From NCBI RefSeq assembly GCF_025264665.1, contig NZ_CP073697.1, forward strand, positions 1,302,001 through 1,366,000: a stretch of DNA of 64,000 bases. Reading direction: 5' to 3'. Source of the stretch: Edaphobacter flagellatus. Lineage in GTDB: Bacteria > Acidobacteriota > Terriglobia > Terriglobales > Acidobacteriaceae. Position 1 is the first letter of the stretch. Each line of letters starts with the position of its first letter. Below the pieces are notes generated by a model. It did not search any database, was not told where the DNA came from, and saw only the letters and a program-made list of their open reading frames with translations. This document shows positions 1 through 8,595 of the stretch, in pieces. The position numbers and the translations under genes were made by a program.

Positions 1-1
1 C

Positions 2-643
2 GCTGAGCTTGACTGGTGTGTGGGTCAGGTTCTGGCAACGCTTAAGAAAAATGGGCTTGAGGAAAACACGATTGTGATCTTCTCGAGCGATAACGGCCCT
101 GTCGTTGACGACGGCTATCAGGACGAAGCAGTTGCGCGTCTGGGTTCGCATCGGCCTGCGGGCATCTATCGCGGAGGCAAGTACAGCAACTTCGATGGCG
201 GCACGCGTGTGCCTTTCATCATTCGATGGCCTGACCACATCAAGCCGAAGACGACAACGAACGCGCTGGTCGATCAGATCGATCTGATTGCATCCTTCGC
301 ATCGCTGACGGGTCAGAAGCTGGCAACGAACGATGCTCCCGACAGCATGGATATTCTTCCTGCGCTGCTTGGTCGCTCGCATACGGCGCGCCAATCTCTC
401 GTTGAAGAGGCTGGAGTGCTATCGCTGGTCGAAGGCGACTGGAAATTGATACGGCCCAGCAATAAGCCTGCCTACGACCAATATACAAATACCGAACTTG
501 GAAACGCTCCGCAGCCGCAGTTGTACAATCGCATCAGCGATCCGTCAGAGAAGCATGATGTTGCAGCCGAACATCCTGAAGTGGTGAAGCGTATGCTTGC
601 GGCGTTGAATCAGGTTGAAGCGGCAGGCCGCAGCAGAAACTAA
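2..643 (+). CDS. Sulfatase (arylsulfatase family), C-terminal part; 5' end outside window
   Basis: This is the C-terminal ~213 residues of a type I sulfatase (alkaline-phosphatase superfamily), which hydrolyses sulfate esters, often on sulfated polysaccharides. The reading frame is open from base 2, so the gene starts upstream of the window. The GTG at position 20 is an internal codon, not a true start. Visible hallmarks are the metal-binding SSDNGP motif near the start and the later segment YRGGKYSNFDGGTRVPFIIRWP, typical of the sulfatase substrate pocket. The Cys/Ser-x-Pro-x-Arg formylglycine site would lie in the missing N-terminal part. The C-terminus ends with the usual 'LYN..DP.E..D.A..HPEVV' tail. 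The substrate cannot be told from the sequence. The assignment to the family is firm. Confidence 0.9.
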   Translation, partial: AELDWCVGQVLATLKKNGLEENTIVIFSSDNGPVVDDGYQDEAVARLGSHRPAGIYRGGKYSNFDGGTRVPFIIRWPDHIKPKTTTNALVDQIDLIASFASLTGQKLATNDAPDSMDILPALLGRSHTARQSLVEEAGVLSLVEGDWKLIRPSNKPAYDQYTNTELGNAPQPQLYNRISDPSEKHDVAAEHPEVVKRMLAALNQVEAAGRSRN

Positions 644-719
644 TCCACAGTTCTTCTTTCCATCTCAGGCCCGATTCGGCGCATCTAATCTCTATTCCTG
701 ACTTTTTGTCTTCGTCACA

Positions 720-740
720 AACGCGGGGCTTTCCCGCGTT
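720..740 (+). terminator. Candidate hairpin terminator after the sulfatase gene
   Basis: A perfect 8-bp stem (AACGCGGG / CCCGCGTT) with a 5-nt loop GCTTT lies about 80 nt after the sulfatase stop. The downstream bases (GTATTGCTCTC) are only moderately T-rich, so it may be a weak or factor-assisted terminator. Confidence 0.45.
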
Positions 741-838
741 GTATTGCTCTCTTCTCTCAGGCAAACCTGTCACAATAGAGACTAGTTGCCTGGTCGTTTC
801 TATGAGCCTGCCCGCGACGGCAGAAGGAGATTCGCACA

Positions 839-2335
839 ATGGCCGCCTCCAGCAGTTTTGAAGCTGTGCTTCCCCAACAGCAGTTTGTACCTACAGCCTT
901 TGCTTCCACTCCCGAGCAGCCGACGCCCGTCGAGCAGATCGTCGCCGCCTTGCGCACGATCCCTGCGATCGATGGACTGACCGATGAAGAGTACACATGG
1001 CTTGCGACACATGGCGTGGAGCGTAAGGGTGAAGACGGAGCCATCGTTTTTACCGAAGGCACACCTGCGGACAGCATGATCTTTCTGCTACAGGGAGATG
1101 TCCAGGTACGACGCCGCAACGGCGGACCGCTGACCATGTGGATTGGGCGCGCCGGCCTGATGACAGGCAAACTTCCCTTCTCGCGCATGAAGACCTACGG
1201 CGGCGAGGGCTATCTCGTAGGGCCGGGCTGGTCGCTCGGTATTCACGAGGACAAGTTTCCGGAGATGCTGGCTGCGATTCCGTCGATGGCACAACGTTGT
1301 GTCTCAGCGCTGCTGGATCGCGTGCGCGAAGTAACGCGCATCGAACAACAGGCCGAGAAGCTTAACGCTTTGGGCAAGCTCGCCGGCAATCTTGCGCATG
1401 AGTTGAACAATCCCGCATCGGCGGCGCAGCGCTCGGCTTCGAGCCTCTTTTCGGAGCTGCGGCAGTATGGCGACCAGAAGTACCGTATGGGAAATCTTTG
1501 TTTACCCGAATCGATCACATCGCGGTATCGCACCTGGGTGATCAACGTTCGCGCGGTCATGGCCGAGCGTGACATGAAGGGCGGCACGAAGGACATCCTT
1601 GCGGACAGCGATCGCGAGATGGATCTGGTTCGCTGGCTGGAGAGTCACAGCATTCCCAATCCGTGGGCGATTGCTCCCGCGCTTGCTGAGACGGGATTGC
1701 CGATCGAACATCTCGATGAGCTGGCCAACATTATGACGGCAGAGGCTCTGCCGGTTGCTGTGGCGACAGTTGCCAGCTCGTTACGTGCCGAGCGCATGGC
1801 GGAGACGGTCGTCAACTCGACGATGCGCATCTTCGACCTGATTCGCGCGATCAAAGACTACTCGTACATGGACCAGGCTCCGATTCAGGAGGTCGATCTG
1901 GCGCAGTCGCTGACGAATACGCTGGCGATGTTCAAGTCGCGGATGTACGACGTGAAGGTTGAGACGGACTTCGATCCGCTGTTGCCTCCGGTTGCAGCCT
2001 ATGGACGCGAGCTGAACCAGGTGTGGACGGCTTTGATCGAGAACGCTCTGGATGCGATTCACGACAAAGGGACGCTGCAGCTGAAGACGCATCTGCAGGG
2101 TCAGATGGCCATCGTCGAGATATGGGACAACGGCGTGGGTATCGATCCTGAACTGCAGAGCCGCATCTTCGAGCCCTTCTACACGACCAAGGCTCCCGGA
2201 CTTGGGCTGGGGCTGGGGCTGGATACGGCGCAGCGGATCGTGCAGCGCCATTCGGGCTATATCCACGTCGAATCGAAGCCGGGCGCAACCTGCTTCCAGG
2301 TTCGCCTGCCTCTGGAACAGGCGGGAGCATACTAG
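839..2335 (+). CDS. Sensor histidine kinase with N-terminal cyclic-nucleotide-binding-like domain
   Basis: The 498-residue protein has no membrane segment and is probably cytosolic. Residues ~40-160 look like a cNMP-binding/Crp-like sensor domain (EGTPADSMIFLLQGDVQV). A HisKA-type dimerisation domain follows, with the phosphoacceptor in the H-box LAHELNNP (His187), then a HATPase_c domain. The latter shows an N-box (ENALDA, ~401-406), a G1 box (DNGVGID, ~430-436), an F-box (FEPFYTTK) and a glycine-rich G2 box (GLGLGLGL). It would autophosphorylate and pass phosphate to a response regulator in response to a small ligand or redox signal. No response regulator gene is adjacent. The start at 839 is supported by the purine-rich AGAAGGAGA about 8 nt upstream. 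Cyclic nucleotide as the true ligand is inference. Confidence 0.92.
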   Translation: MAASSSFEAVLPQQQFVPTAFASTPEQPTPVEQIVAALRTIPAIDGLTDEEYTWLATHGVERKGEDGAIVFTEGTPADSMIFLLQGDVQVRRRNGGPLTMWIGRAGLMTGKLPFSRMKTYGGEGYLVGPGWSLGIHEDKFPEMLAAIPSMAQRCVSALLDRVREVTRIEQQAEKLNALGKLAGNLAHELNNPASAAQRSASSLFSELRQYGDQKYRMGNLCLPESITSRYRTWVINVRAVMAERDMKGGTKDILADSDREMDLVRWLESHSIPNPWAIAPALAETGLPIEHLDELANIMTAEALPVAVATVASSLRAERMAETVVNSTMRIFDLIRAIKDYSYMDQAPIQEVDLAQSLTNTLAMFKSRMYDVKVETDFDPLLPPVAAYGRELNQVWTALIENALDAIHDKGTLQLKTHLQGQMAIVEIWDNGVGIDPELQSRIFEPFYTTKAPGLGLGLGLDTAQRIVQRHSGYIHVESKPGATCFQVRLPLEQAGAY

Positions 2336-2361
2336 CCCGCACCCCCGGTAGGCTTGTTTAC

Positions 2362-2596
2362 AACCCATTTCTATTCAATGACTTATGCGTTTTCAACAAG
2401 CCAAAATATTGAATAGAAATGGGTTATCCGTAAAAATATTGATTCTAAAGGAGAAAGCCCCAACCGTTCCGGCTGGGGCTTTCTTCTTTCTTCCATCTAT
2501 TCCAGTCGACCGAAACGACCATAACTGATCGGCAGTTTTATGGAGCTTTATTTCTTTTGGAATGAGTAGTTTGCCATTTCAGGGGGGCTTGACAGA
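2362..2596 (-). repeat. Copy A of a ~230-bp structured dispersed element
   Basis: Read on the minus strand, this region aligns along nearly its whole length with the plus strand at 55812-56040. Shared blocks in order are CTGTCAAG-C(4-6)-TGAAAT (2595 downward), ACTCATT.CAAA, CTGCCGAT, a GC hairpin beginning AAGCCCC, an AATCAATATTTTT block and TCAATATTTT. The element ends in an inverted repeat whose two 18-nt arms (2362-2379 and 2408-2425) are perfectly complementary around a 28-nt loop. It fills the gap between the convergent histidine kinase and decarboxylase genes. No ORF is present. Confidence 0.75.
2454..2490. terminator. GC hairpin inside copy A, able to act as terminator for the histidine kinase gene
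   Basis: Arms AAAGCCCCAACC (2454-2465) and GGCTGGGGCTTT (2471-2482) flank the 5-nt loop GTTCC, and TCTTCTTTCTT follows on the plus strand. The single non-Watson-Crick position reads A-C on the plus strand but G-U on the minus strand. The hairpin is the core of the dispersed element described at 2362-2596. Confidence 0.75.
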
Positions 2597-2607
2597 TTTT
2601 GACTGCC

Positions 2608-4080
2608 TCAGGCTCCCAGGCGCAGGACCTCGGCACCAATCGTCTCTACTGCTTTGACGAGCAGCTCGAGATCTTCCAGCCGGGTGCGGTGGTTTGTGTT
2701 CGCGACGCGGATGGCGAACCGGCCACCTACGACCGTGCTGGATGGAACGGCGAGGCCGCTCTCCTGCAGCCGCATCAGAATCTCCTTGTTCTGTGCATCG
2801 GTCGCATCGCGGTAGACGAAACAGACGATATTGAGCGGAGCTTCGGCAGCCATCTCCAGAACCGGAGATGCTTCGATGAGGCGCACCAGATAGCGCGTCT
2901 GCTCGACGTTCTGCTCGATCAGCGCCGTGATGGCATCGACGCCATAGGTCTTCAGGCTCATCCAGGCTTTGAGAGCGCGGAAGCCGCGGGAGAGCTCGAT
3001 ATTGCGATCGGCGAAGTAGAAGCCGCCTGCGGCTGGCCCACGATCCATCGTCGTGAGATAGCTGGCTGTCGAAGCGAAGGCGGCTTTGTGCAGCTCGGCA
3101 TCGCGCACCAGCACGCAGCCGATGTCGTACGGCATGTAGCCCCATTTGTGGAGATCGAAGGCGATGGAATCGGCGCGCTCGATACCACGCACACGAGGCT
3201 GTAACTTTGTTGACCAGTATGCCGGAGCGCCGATGGCTCCATCGACGTGAAACCAGATGTCCTGCTCGGCGCAGAGATCGGCAATAGCCGACAGATCGTC
3301 GATGGCTCCTGTATTGACGGTGCCTGCGCTGGCGACGACGCAGAGAGGTTTGATTCCCTGAGCCTGGTCTGCTGCGATTGCAGCCTTCAGCTCATCGATC
3401 CGTATGCGATATCCGGCATCGACACCCACAGCGTGCAGGCAGGCGCGGCCCATCCCCATCAGCTCCACGGACTTCTTCAGCCAGCTATGCGTTTCGGAGG
3501 AACAGTAAACGCGCACGGGGCTGCCTCCGCGCATGCCTTCGGCGCGTACGTCGAATCCTGCCTTGGCATATCGACCCACGTTGAGACCGACGAGATTGGC
3601 CATGGTGCCACCGCTCATCAGCAAACCGCTGGTGGTCGCGGGCATGTCCATGAGCTCGGCCATCCAGCGGACGACCTGTTTTTCGACCAGCGTGGCGGTG
3701 TCGTCCATGCCCCCGACATTCGGATTCATCGCGGCGGCGAGCATCTCGGCCATTATGCCAACGGCAGTGCCCCCGCCCTTGACCCATCCCCAGTAACGCG
3801 GATGCGTGTTGCCGGTGGCATAGGGCAGCACGTTGGTAAGGAAGCTCTGGTAGACGTGCTCGGCGGCCTGGGGCGTGCGCGGTACGGCTTCGCCGGCAAT
3901 GAGGCGGCGAACCGTATCTGGCGGGCTCTGCCATACGGGCTGCTCGCGGCGACCTTCGAGATGGTCAAAAACGCCATCGACCATGACATGAGCAAGCTCG
4001 CGCATGCGCTCCCATTCGGCCGGCGTGCCGGGATCCAGTGTCAGCTCGTCCTGGGCAATTTCAATTTCCTGTTCCGTCAT
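2608..4080 (-). CDS. Group II pyridoxal-phosphate-dependent amino-acid decarboxylase
   Basis: A 490-residue fold-type I PLP enzyme of the aromatic-L-amino-acid/glutamate decarboxylase group. The PLP-binding Lys is in DLHKWGY (Lys312 from the start used here), and the cofactor-nitrogen Asp is in HVDGA. TSGLLMSGGTMANL matches the phosphate-binding loop region. The frame extends 28 codons further upstream, but the ATG at 4080 is preferred. It has GAGAAAAGG just upstream, and the longer version would run into the divergent cupin gene at 4143. Members of this group decarboxylate aromatic amino acids, glutamate, cysteine sulfinate or act as tyrosine aldolases; the substrate here is not predictable by eye. 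The gene stands alone and is read away from its divergent neighbour. Confidence 0.9.
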   Translation of the reverse strand: MTEQEIEIAQDELTLDPGTPAEWERMRELAHVMVDGVFDHLEGRREQPVWQSPPDTVRRLIAGEAVPRTPQAAEHVYQSFLTNVLPYATGNTHPRYWGWVKGGGTAVGIMAEMLAAAMNPNVGGMDDTATLVEKQVVRWMAELMDMPATTSGLLMSGGTMANLVGLNVGRYAKAGFDVRAEGMRGGSPVRVYCSSETHSWLKKSVELMGMGRACLHAVGVDAGYRIRIDELKAAIAADQAQGIKPLCVVASAGTVNTGAIDDLSAIADLCAEQDIWFHVDGAIGAPAYWSTKLQPRVRGIERADSIAFDLHKWGYMPYDIGCVLVRDAELHKAAFASTASYLTTMDRGPAAGGFYFADRNIELSRGFRALKAWMSLKTYGVDAITALIEQNVEQTRYLVRLIEASPVLEMAAEAPLNIVCFVYRDATDAQNKEILMRLQESGLAVPSSTVVGGRFAIRVANTNHRTRLEDLELLVKAVETIGAEVLRLGA

Positions 4081-4142
4081 CCTTTTCTCCCGGTTATTAT
4101 TTTCCCACTTCGCATACGACATGAAGAAAAGGGGATTCGACG

Positions 4143-4508
4143 ATGCGCCGATGGTGTGCAGCACTAGGGATTGGTTTGCCTGTCGCAGCGCTGGGAGTTG
4201 TGATCGCCCAGCAGAACCTTAGCCAACGATTCCCGCAGTTTGAAAACGAGGATGTAAAAGTATGGCGATCGGTGATCGCTACCGGCACGCCGCTGCCCTT
4301 GCATCACCACGATCATGGCCGGGTGATTATTCCGCTGAAGGGAGGGAAGATCGATGTGGTGGAACAGGACGGCTCCACGGAGCACCACGTGTGGGAGGCA
4401 GGCAAGGCCTACTGGCTACCGAAGAATGCACCCAACACGATGCATAAGGACGTCAACGTGGGCGGCAGCCAGGTGGTGGTGATGGTGGTCGAGCTGAAGA
4501 AAGACTAA
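4143..4508 (+). CDS. Small exported cupin-domain protein
   Basis: A 121-residue protein starting with a basic, hydrophobic signal-like segment (RRWCAALGIGLPVAALGVVIA). A single cupin barrel follows. The metal-binding cluster is visible as PLHHHDHGRVIIPLKGG (motif 1: several His), and WEAGKAYWLPKNAPNTMH fits motif 2 with its late His. Cupins of this type bind a divalent metal and act as isomerases, dioxygenases or sensors; no specific reaction can be assigned. The purine run AAAAGGGG precedes the start codon. It is divergent from the decarboxylase gene, with a 62-bp shared promoter region. An export signal on a stand-alone cupin suggests a periplasmic role, which is inference. Confidence 0.75.
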   Translation: MRRWCAALGIGLPVAALGVVIAQQNLSQRFPQFENEDVKVWRSVIATGTPLPLHHHDHGRVIIPLKGGKIDVVEQDGSTEHHVWEAGKAYWLPKNAPNTMHKDVNVGGSQVVVMVVELKKD

Positions 4509-4520
4509 AAACGCCAACAG

Positions 4521-4805
4521 CTACTTGGTGACTTCGACGCCGCGCCAGAAGGCGATGTGGTGCTTGACGTTACGCGCCGCAGGCTTGGGGTCGGGATAGT
4601 ACCAGGCGGCATCCTGGTTCTCCTGTCCATCGACGACGATGGTGTAGTAGCGGGCCTGGCCCTTCCAGGGGCAGCTTGAGGTGGTGGAGCTGGGACGGAG
4701 GAACTCCCGCTTTACGGTCTCGTCGGGAAAGTAAATGTTGCCTTCAACGGTCTCGTACGTTTCGCTTTCGGCCAGGGTCTGACCATTCCAAACTGCTTTC
4801 GCCAT
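4521..4805 (-). CDS. DUF427 domain protein
   Basis: A 94-residue protein matching the small DUF427 family. Characteristic elements are the opening AVWNGQTLAESE, the segment VEGNIYFPDETV, the conserved STTSSCPWKGQARYY with its Cys-Pro-Trp-Lys-Gly signature, and the ending HIAFWRGVEV. Family length is typical. The fold is a small beta structure and the biochemical function is not established. It converges with the cupin gene (13 bp between stops), so the two are separately transcribed. No clear Shine-Dalgarno is seen upstream of 4805. Confidence 0.85.
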   Translation of the reverse strand: MAKAVWNGQTLAESETYETVEGNIYFPDETVKREFLRPSSTTSSCPWKGQARYYTIVVDGQENQDAAWYYPDPKPAARNVKHHIAFWRGVEVTK

Positions 4806-4930
4806 AAATAAAACCCAATCTTTTCAGTAAATTACAGCAAGTAACACCAGACCCCAAACCAGATCCAAGACACGCAGGGGCGAGCTTCTGCCCGCAAACA
4901 CTCCTTTCTAGTTGTAACAGAATTGCAGCA

Positions 4931-4961
4931 AAATAGAAAACCGCCGCCCTGAAGGCAGCGG
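4931..4961 (-). terminator. Rho-independent terminator of the topA operon
   Basis: Read on the minus strand, a 9-bp stem (ACCGCTGCC / GGCGGCGGT, one G-U pair) with loop TTCAG is followed directly by TTTTCTATTTTGC. It lies ~25 nt after the stop of the gene at 4987. Confidence 0.8.
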
Positions 4962-4986
4962 TCTTCGATGCTGGACAGTTTTGCGC

Positions 4987-5400
4987 TTAGGCCAGTCCCA
5001 GAGACTTCAGGAAGCCGTCGTGCAGCTTTTGAGCAGTGGGGTACTTGGCGATCAGCGCAGCCGTATTGCGCATAAAAGGGTTGCCGGACTGCTTTTCTGT
5101 CTCCACGTGGAAGTGGTGGAACTTGGCATAGATGAGGATGCCTTCGCCATTGGTATCGAGGAAGAGGTCGGCATCGAGCGCGCCACGAAGGACGAGCGCG
5201 TGGGCCATCTCCCAATAGCTGGTGACCTGACGCCAGGCCGGGTTGTGCGGCGAGTCGAGATCGCGCGAGACGGCGCGCAGCTCTTCAAGCGTTTTGGGTT
5301 GAAAGTCGAAGATCATAAAGCGGCGGGCTTTCCGCATCTCTGCTTCGCGCCGCATCTCATAAAGTTTCAGGATCAGTTCACCATCTGCTGCTGTTGCCAC
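4987..5400 (-). CDS. Conserved hypothetical protein downstream of topA
   Basis: A 137-residue, mainly helical, soluble protein that I do not recognise with confidence. It contains FMIFDFQPKTLEELRAV, a central NPAWRQVTSYWEMAHALVLRGALD segment and KFHHFHVETEKQSGNPFMRN, which resembles small acidobacterial proteins of unknown function. The start is a GTG at 5400. The topA stop codon sits 10 nt upstream and the AAGGAG ribosome site lies between them, so translation is probably coupled to topA. The terminator at 4931-4961 closes the unit. Its position suggests co-expression with topoisomerase I, but no role in DNA topology can be claimed. Confidence 0.7.
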   Translation of the reverse strand: MATAADGELILKLYEMRREAEMRKARRFMIFDFQPKTLEELRAVSRDLDSPHNPAWRQVTSYWEMAHALVLRGALDADLFLDTNGEGILIYAKFHHFHVETEKQSGNPFMRNTAALIAKYPTAQKLHDGFLKSLGLA

Positions 5401-5410
5401 TCGCTCTCCT

Positions 5411-8311
5411 TCAGGCTACGCTCTCGACCACGGGCCGAGTCTTTTCAGGGTCCGGGCGGGTGAGCGGCTCGGTTGTTTTGGGAGCCGGCCCCGCCACCTT
5501 CTTCTTATACGTGCATGGAGGAGTCGTCGGCGCGGCCTCCACTTCGCCCTTCTTCTTCCGCTTCTTCGGCAGGTCCTCGTGGTTGTTAGGGCAGACCCAG
5601 AAAGTGCCCTTGTCGTTGACCACTTCAAGCAGATATGCGCTCTCGCACTTGGGGCAGGTCTCGTCGATCAGTTTCTGATTCGAAGCGAAGTCACACTTCG
5701 GATAGTTGACGCAGCCGTAGAACGTGTCTCCGCGCTTGGTTTTGCGGACGGCGATATCGCCACCATCCTTCGGGCACTTGGCCTCGAGCAGCTCCTGCTT
5801 GATGTACTTGCACTTGGGATAGCCGCTGCAGCTGATGAACTCGCCGTACTGGCCGTTGCGCAGCAAGAGCGGCTTGCCGCACTTGGGGCATGCTTCCTCA
5901 AGCTGCACCGGCGGCTTCTGCTGCACCTTCTGGTTGAGCTTGCGGATGGTCTTGCACGGCGGGTCTTCGTTGTAGCCGGGACAGGCCATGAACGGACCCC
6001 ATGGCCCGTTACGCAGCACCATCGTGCGACCGCAGTTGTCGCAGGCTTCTTCTTCAGGAGCATCATCGGCTCCGGGAGCGCTCAGGTCAGGCTTGGCGGC
6101 GAAGTTCTCCTTGGTGAAGTCGCAGCTGAAGGTTTCGACGGTGACCTTCTTGCCCTTCTGCTGCGCCTCTTCGATCGCGGCCGTGAGAGCCTTGGCGTCG
6201 GCGGCCTCGGCGGTGAAGTCGGTTACGTCGCCGGTCAGCGCCTTCACGGTCATGGGGAAGGTGAACGCAGAGGTGATCTTCTTCAGGATGGCCTTCTGAT
6301 CCTTCTTCCAGCGTCCGCCAGCGACGGTCATCGGCTTGGTCTTGGAGAAGTTCGAACAGGAATAGAAGCTGCCGAACTTGCCCCATTTCAGAATCAGCGG
6401 GCTTCCGCACTTGTCGCAGACTTCCTTCGTCGGCTCTTCCATCCGCTTGATGTCTTCCATGTGCTTCTCGGCGACCTTGAGCTCTTTCTCAAAATGGTCG
6501 TAGAAGCCGTTCAGCAGATCAGTCCAGCGCTCCTGTCCATCTTCCACGGCGTCGAGCTCGCCTTCGAGCGTGGCCGTGTACTGCGTGTCGAAGATGTAGG
6601 GGAAGTTTTTCACCAGCAGCTTCGTGACGACGATGCCAATCTCCGTCGGCACAAAGCGGCCCGCAATCTTCTTGACGTAGTCGCGGTCCTGGATGGTGTT
6701 GATGATCGACGCGTAGGTCGAAGGACGTCCAATTCCCTTCTCTTCGAGCGTTTTCACCAGGCTGGCCTCGTTGTAACGTGGAGGCGGCTGGGTGAACTTC
6801 TGCTGCGTATCGAGCTTTTCGAGCTTGAGGGCTTCGCCTGCTGCGAGCTCAGGCAGCCTGCTCTCGCCTTCGGCATCGTCGTCGTTCTCGGCATCGACAC
6901 CAGTCTGCGGAGCGAGCTTCGCTTCTTCGCGCGCTGCCTTTTCTTTCGCAGCAGCACGGGCGCGCTTCTCTTCCTCTTCGAATTTCAGGTGGCCTTCAAA
7001 CTTGAGCACGCTGCCGCTCACGCGGAAGTCATAGGTCAGTTTCGCCTTCGCCTCGATGTCGACCGTCGTCTGATCGAAGATCGCAGGCGTCATCTGACTG
7101 GAGACGAAGCGCTGCCAGATCAGCTTGTACAGCCGGTACTGCTCGTCCGAAAGATACTTGCGGATCGAGTCGGGTGTGAACTTGACCGACGTGGGACGAA
7201 TCGCTTCGTGCGCGTCCTGAGCCTGCACCTGCTTCTTGCCGGCATATTCATTCGGCTTTGCCGGAAGATAGGCGCTGCCGAGCTTGCCGATGTACTCGCG
7301 CGCCTCGGCAATCGCATCGGGGCTGACGCGGGTGGAGTCGGTACGCATGTAGGTGATGAGTCCGACCGTGCCTTCGGCACCGATCTCGACACCTTCATAT
7401 AGACGCTGAGCCACGCCCATCGTACGGCGCACGTTGAAGCCGAGACGGCCCGCAGCGTCCTGCTGCAGCTTGCTGGTTGTATAAGGAGCCTTCGGATTAT
7501 TGCGGCGCTCTTTCTTCTCAACCGAGCGTACACGCCATGTTGCTTTGTTCAGCTCGCTGACGACTTCTTCGACGGCTTCACCATCGGGTAAAGCGTTGGC
7601 GATGAACTGCTCTTTGCCGTCCTCGCCTGTTCCATTGGCTACACGCGATGGAACGCCGTTGACACCGACAAAGCGCGCGGTGAATCCCTGTTTGCCTCCG
7701 CCGGGCAGAAGATCGGCATCAATGGTCCAGTACTCAACCGGCTTGAAGTCGTTGATCTCCTGCTCGCGCTCGACGATCAGGCGCAGTGCAACGGTCTGGA
7801 CGCGACCGGCACTGAGTCCGCGGCGCACCTTGTCCCACAACAACGGCGATATCTGGTAGCCCACCAGACGGTCGAGCACACGGCGTGTCTGCTGCGCATC
7901 GACCAGATTCTCATCGACGTCGCGAGCATGCAGGAAGGCCGCATTCACCGCCTTCTTCGTAATCTCATTAAAAGTGACGCGGCGCACCTTCGATTTGTCC
8001 TTAACGACAGGAAGGAGCTGCATGGAGAGATGCGCGGCGATAGCCTCGCCTTCGCGGTCCGGGTCAGGCGCCAGATAAACAGCATCGGCCTTCGCCGCCA
8101 GCTTCTTCAGGCGGTCGACGACCTTCTCCTTACCAGGAGAGACGATCAGCGTCGGCTGAAACGTGCGAGGCTTCAGCTCTACGCCGATGTCGTTTTTGGG
8201 CAGGTCCATGATGTGGCCGATTGAGGCCTCCACCGTGTAGTCGCTGCCGAGATATTTTCCGATCGTCTTCGCCTTCGCGGGCGACTCCACGATCACAAGT
8301 GACTTAGCCAT
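5411..8311 (-). CDS. topA: DNA topoisomerase I
   Basis: Type IA topoisomerase of 966 residues that relaxes negatively supercoiled DNA through a 5'-phosphotyrosyl intermediate. The N-terminal TOPRIM domain shows LVIVESPAKAKTI (Glu9) and the metal-binding DPDREGE (Asp83, Asp85). The catalytic tyrosine is Tyr321 in GLITYMRTDS. An acidic/alanine-rich insertion near residues 460-500 interrupts the core. The C-terminus carries five Cys-x2-Cys type zinc-ribbon units (CDKCGSP, CDNCGRT, CPKCGKP, CPKDGG..CVNYPKC, CPKCES..CPNN). About 110 residues separate the first unit from the second, and a Lys-rich tail ends the protein. AAGGGA precedes the ATG. The gene downstream at 4987 is probably co-transcribed. 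The 284-bp gap upstream holds only its likely promoter region. Confidence 0.98.
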   Translation of the reverse strand: MAKSLVIVESPAKAKTIGKYLGSDYTVEASIGHIMDLPKNDIGVELKPRTFQPTLIVSPGKEKVVDRLKKLAAKADAVYLAPDPDREGEAIAAHLSMQLLPVVKDKSKVRRVTFNEITKKAVNAAFLHARDVDENLVDAQQTRRVLDRLVGYQISPLLWDKVRRGLSAGRVQTVALRLIVEREQEINDFKPVEYWTIDADLLPGGGKQGFTARFVGVNGVPSRVANGTGEDGKEQFIANALPDGEAVEEVVSELNKATWRVRSVEKKERRNNPKAPYTTSKLQQDAAGRLGFNVRRTMGVAQRLYEGVEIGAEGTVGLITYMRTDSTRVSPDAIAEAREYIGKLGSAYLPAKPNEYAGKKQVQAQDAHEAIRPTSVKFTPDSIRKYLSDEQYRLYKLIWQRFVSSQMTPAIFDQTTVDIEAKAKLTYDFRVSGSVLKFEGHLKFEEEEKRARAAAKEKAAREEAKLAPQTGVDAENDDDAEGESRLPELAAGEALKLEKLDTQQKFTQPPPRYNEASLVKTLEEKGIGRPSTYASIINTIQDRDYVKKIAGRFVPTEIGIVVTKLLVKNFPYIFDTQYTATLEGELDAVEDGQERWTDLLNGFYDHFEKELKVAEKHMEDIKRMEEPTKEVCDKCGSPLILKWGKFGSFYSCSNFSKTKPMTVAGGRWKKDQKAILKKITSAFTFPMTVKALTGDVTDFTAEAADAKALTAAIEEAQQKGKKVTVETFSCDFTKENFAAKPDLSAPGADDAPEEEACDNCGRTMVLRNGPWGPFMACPGYNEDPPCKTIRKLNQKVQQKPPVQLEEACPKCGKPLLLRNGQYGEFISCSGYPKCKYIKQELLEAKCPKDGGDIAVRKTKRGDTFYGCVNYPKCDFASNQKLIDETCPKCESAYLLEVVNDKGTFWVCPNNHEDLPKKRKKKGEVEAAPTTPPCTYKKKVAGPAPKTTEPLTRPDPEKTRPVVESVA

Positions 8312-8595
8312 CGGGTCCCTTCACTTCCAACAAAGAACGATTCGCGCAGACGAAACGTTCCATTCTTTCTCATGTTCTGACGATTCCCTTGCGAACCTAA
8401 CACGGTTTCGTCGGGTACGTCATCTCTTCACGTTGTGCAACTGACGAACCGAGTGCGAAAACGTTACCACTATTAATTAGTTAACACGCCACATCGTACG
8501 ACCTCTGTCCTTATGCCAAGTCAAAGGACAGACGGCACTTAGACTTCTCGAGCGAGTATTTTTCCACCGGCTGCCATCCATACCGCCGATACGTC

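Noticed and set aside
3247..4167. 306-codon plus-strand frame opposite the decarboxylase
   Set aside because: Antisense shadow; the decarboxylase on the minus strand has all PLP-binding motifs.
5579..7402. 607-codon open frame on the plus strand opposite topA
   Set aside because: It is antisense to a complete topA with intact catalytic and zinc motifs. Long antisense frames are expected in GC-rich DNA, and the translation has no recognisable domain or ribosome site.
8455..8470. GCGAAAACGTTACCAC as a second LacI-type operator upstream of topA
   Set aside because: Only one half-site matches; the palindrome is broken and it lies in a non-sugar context.
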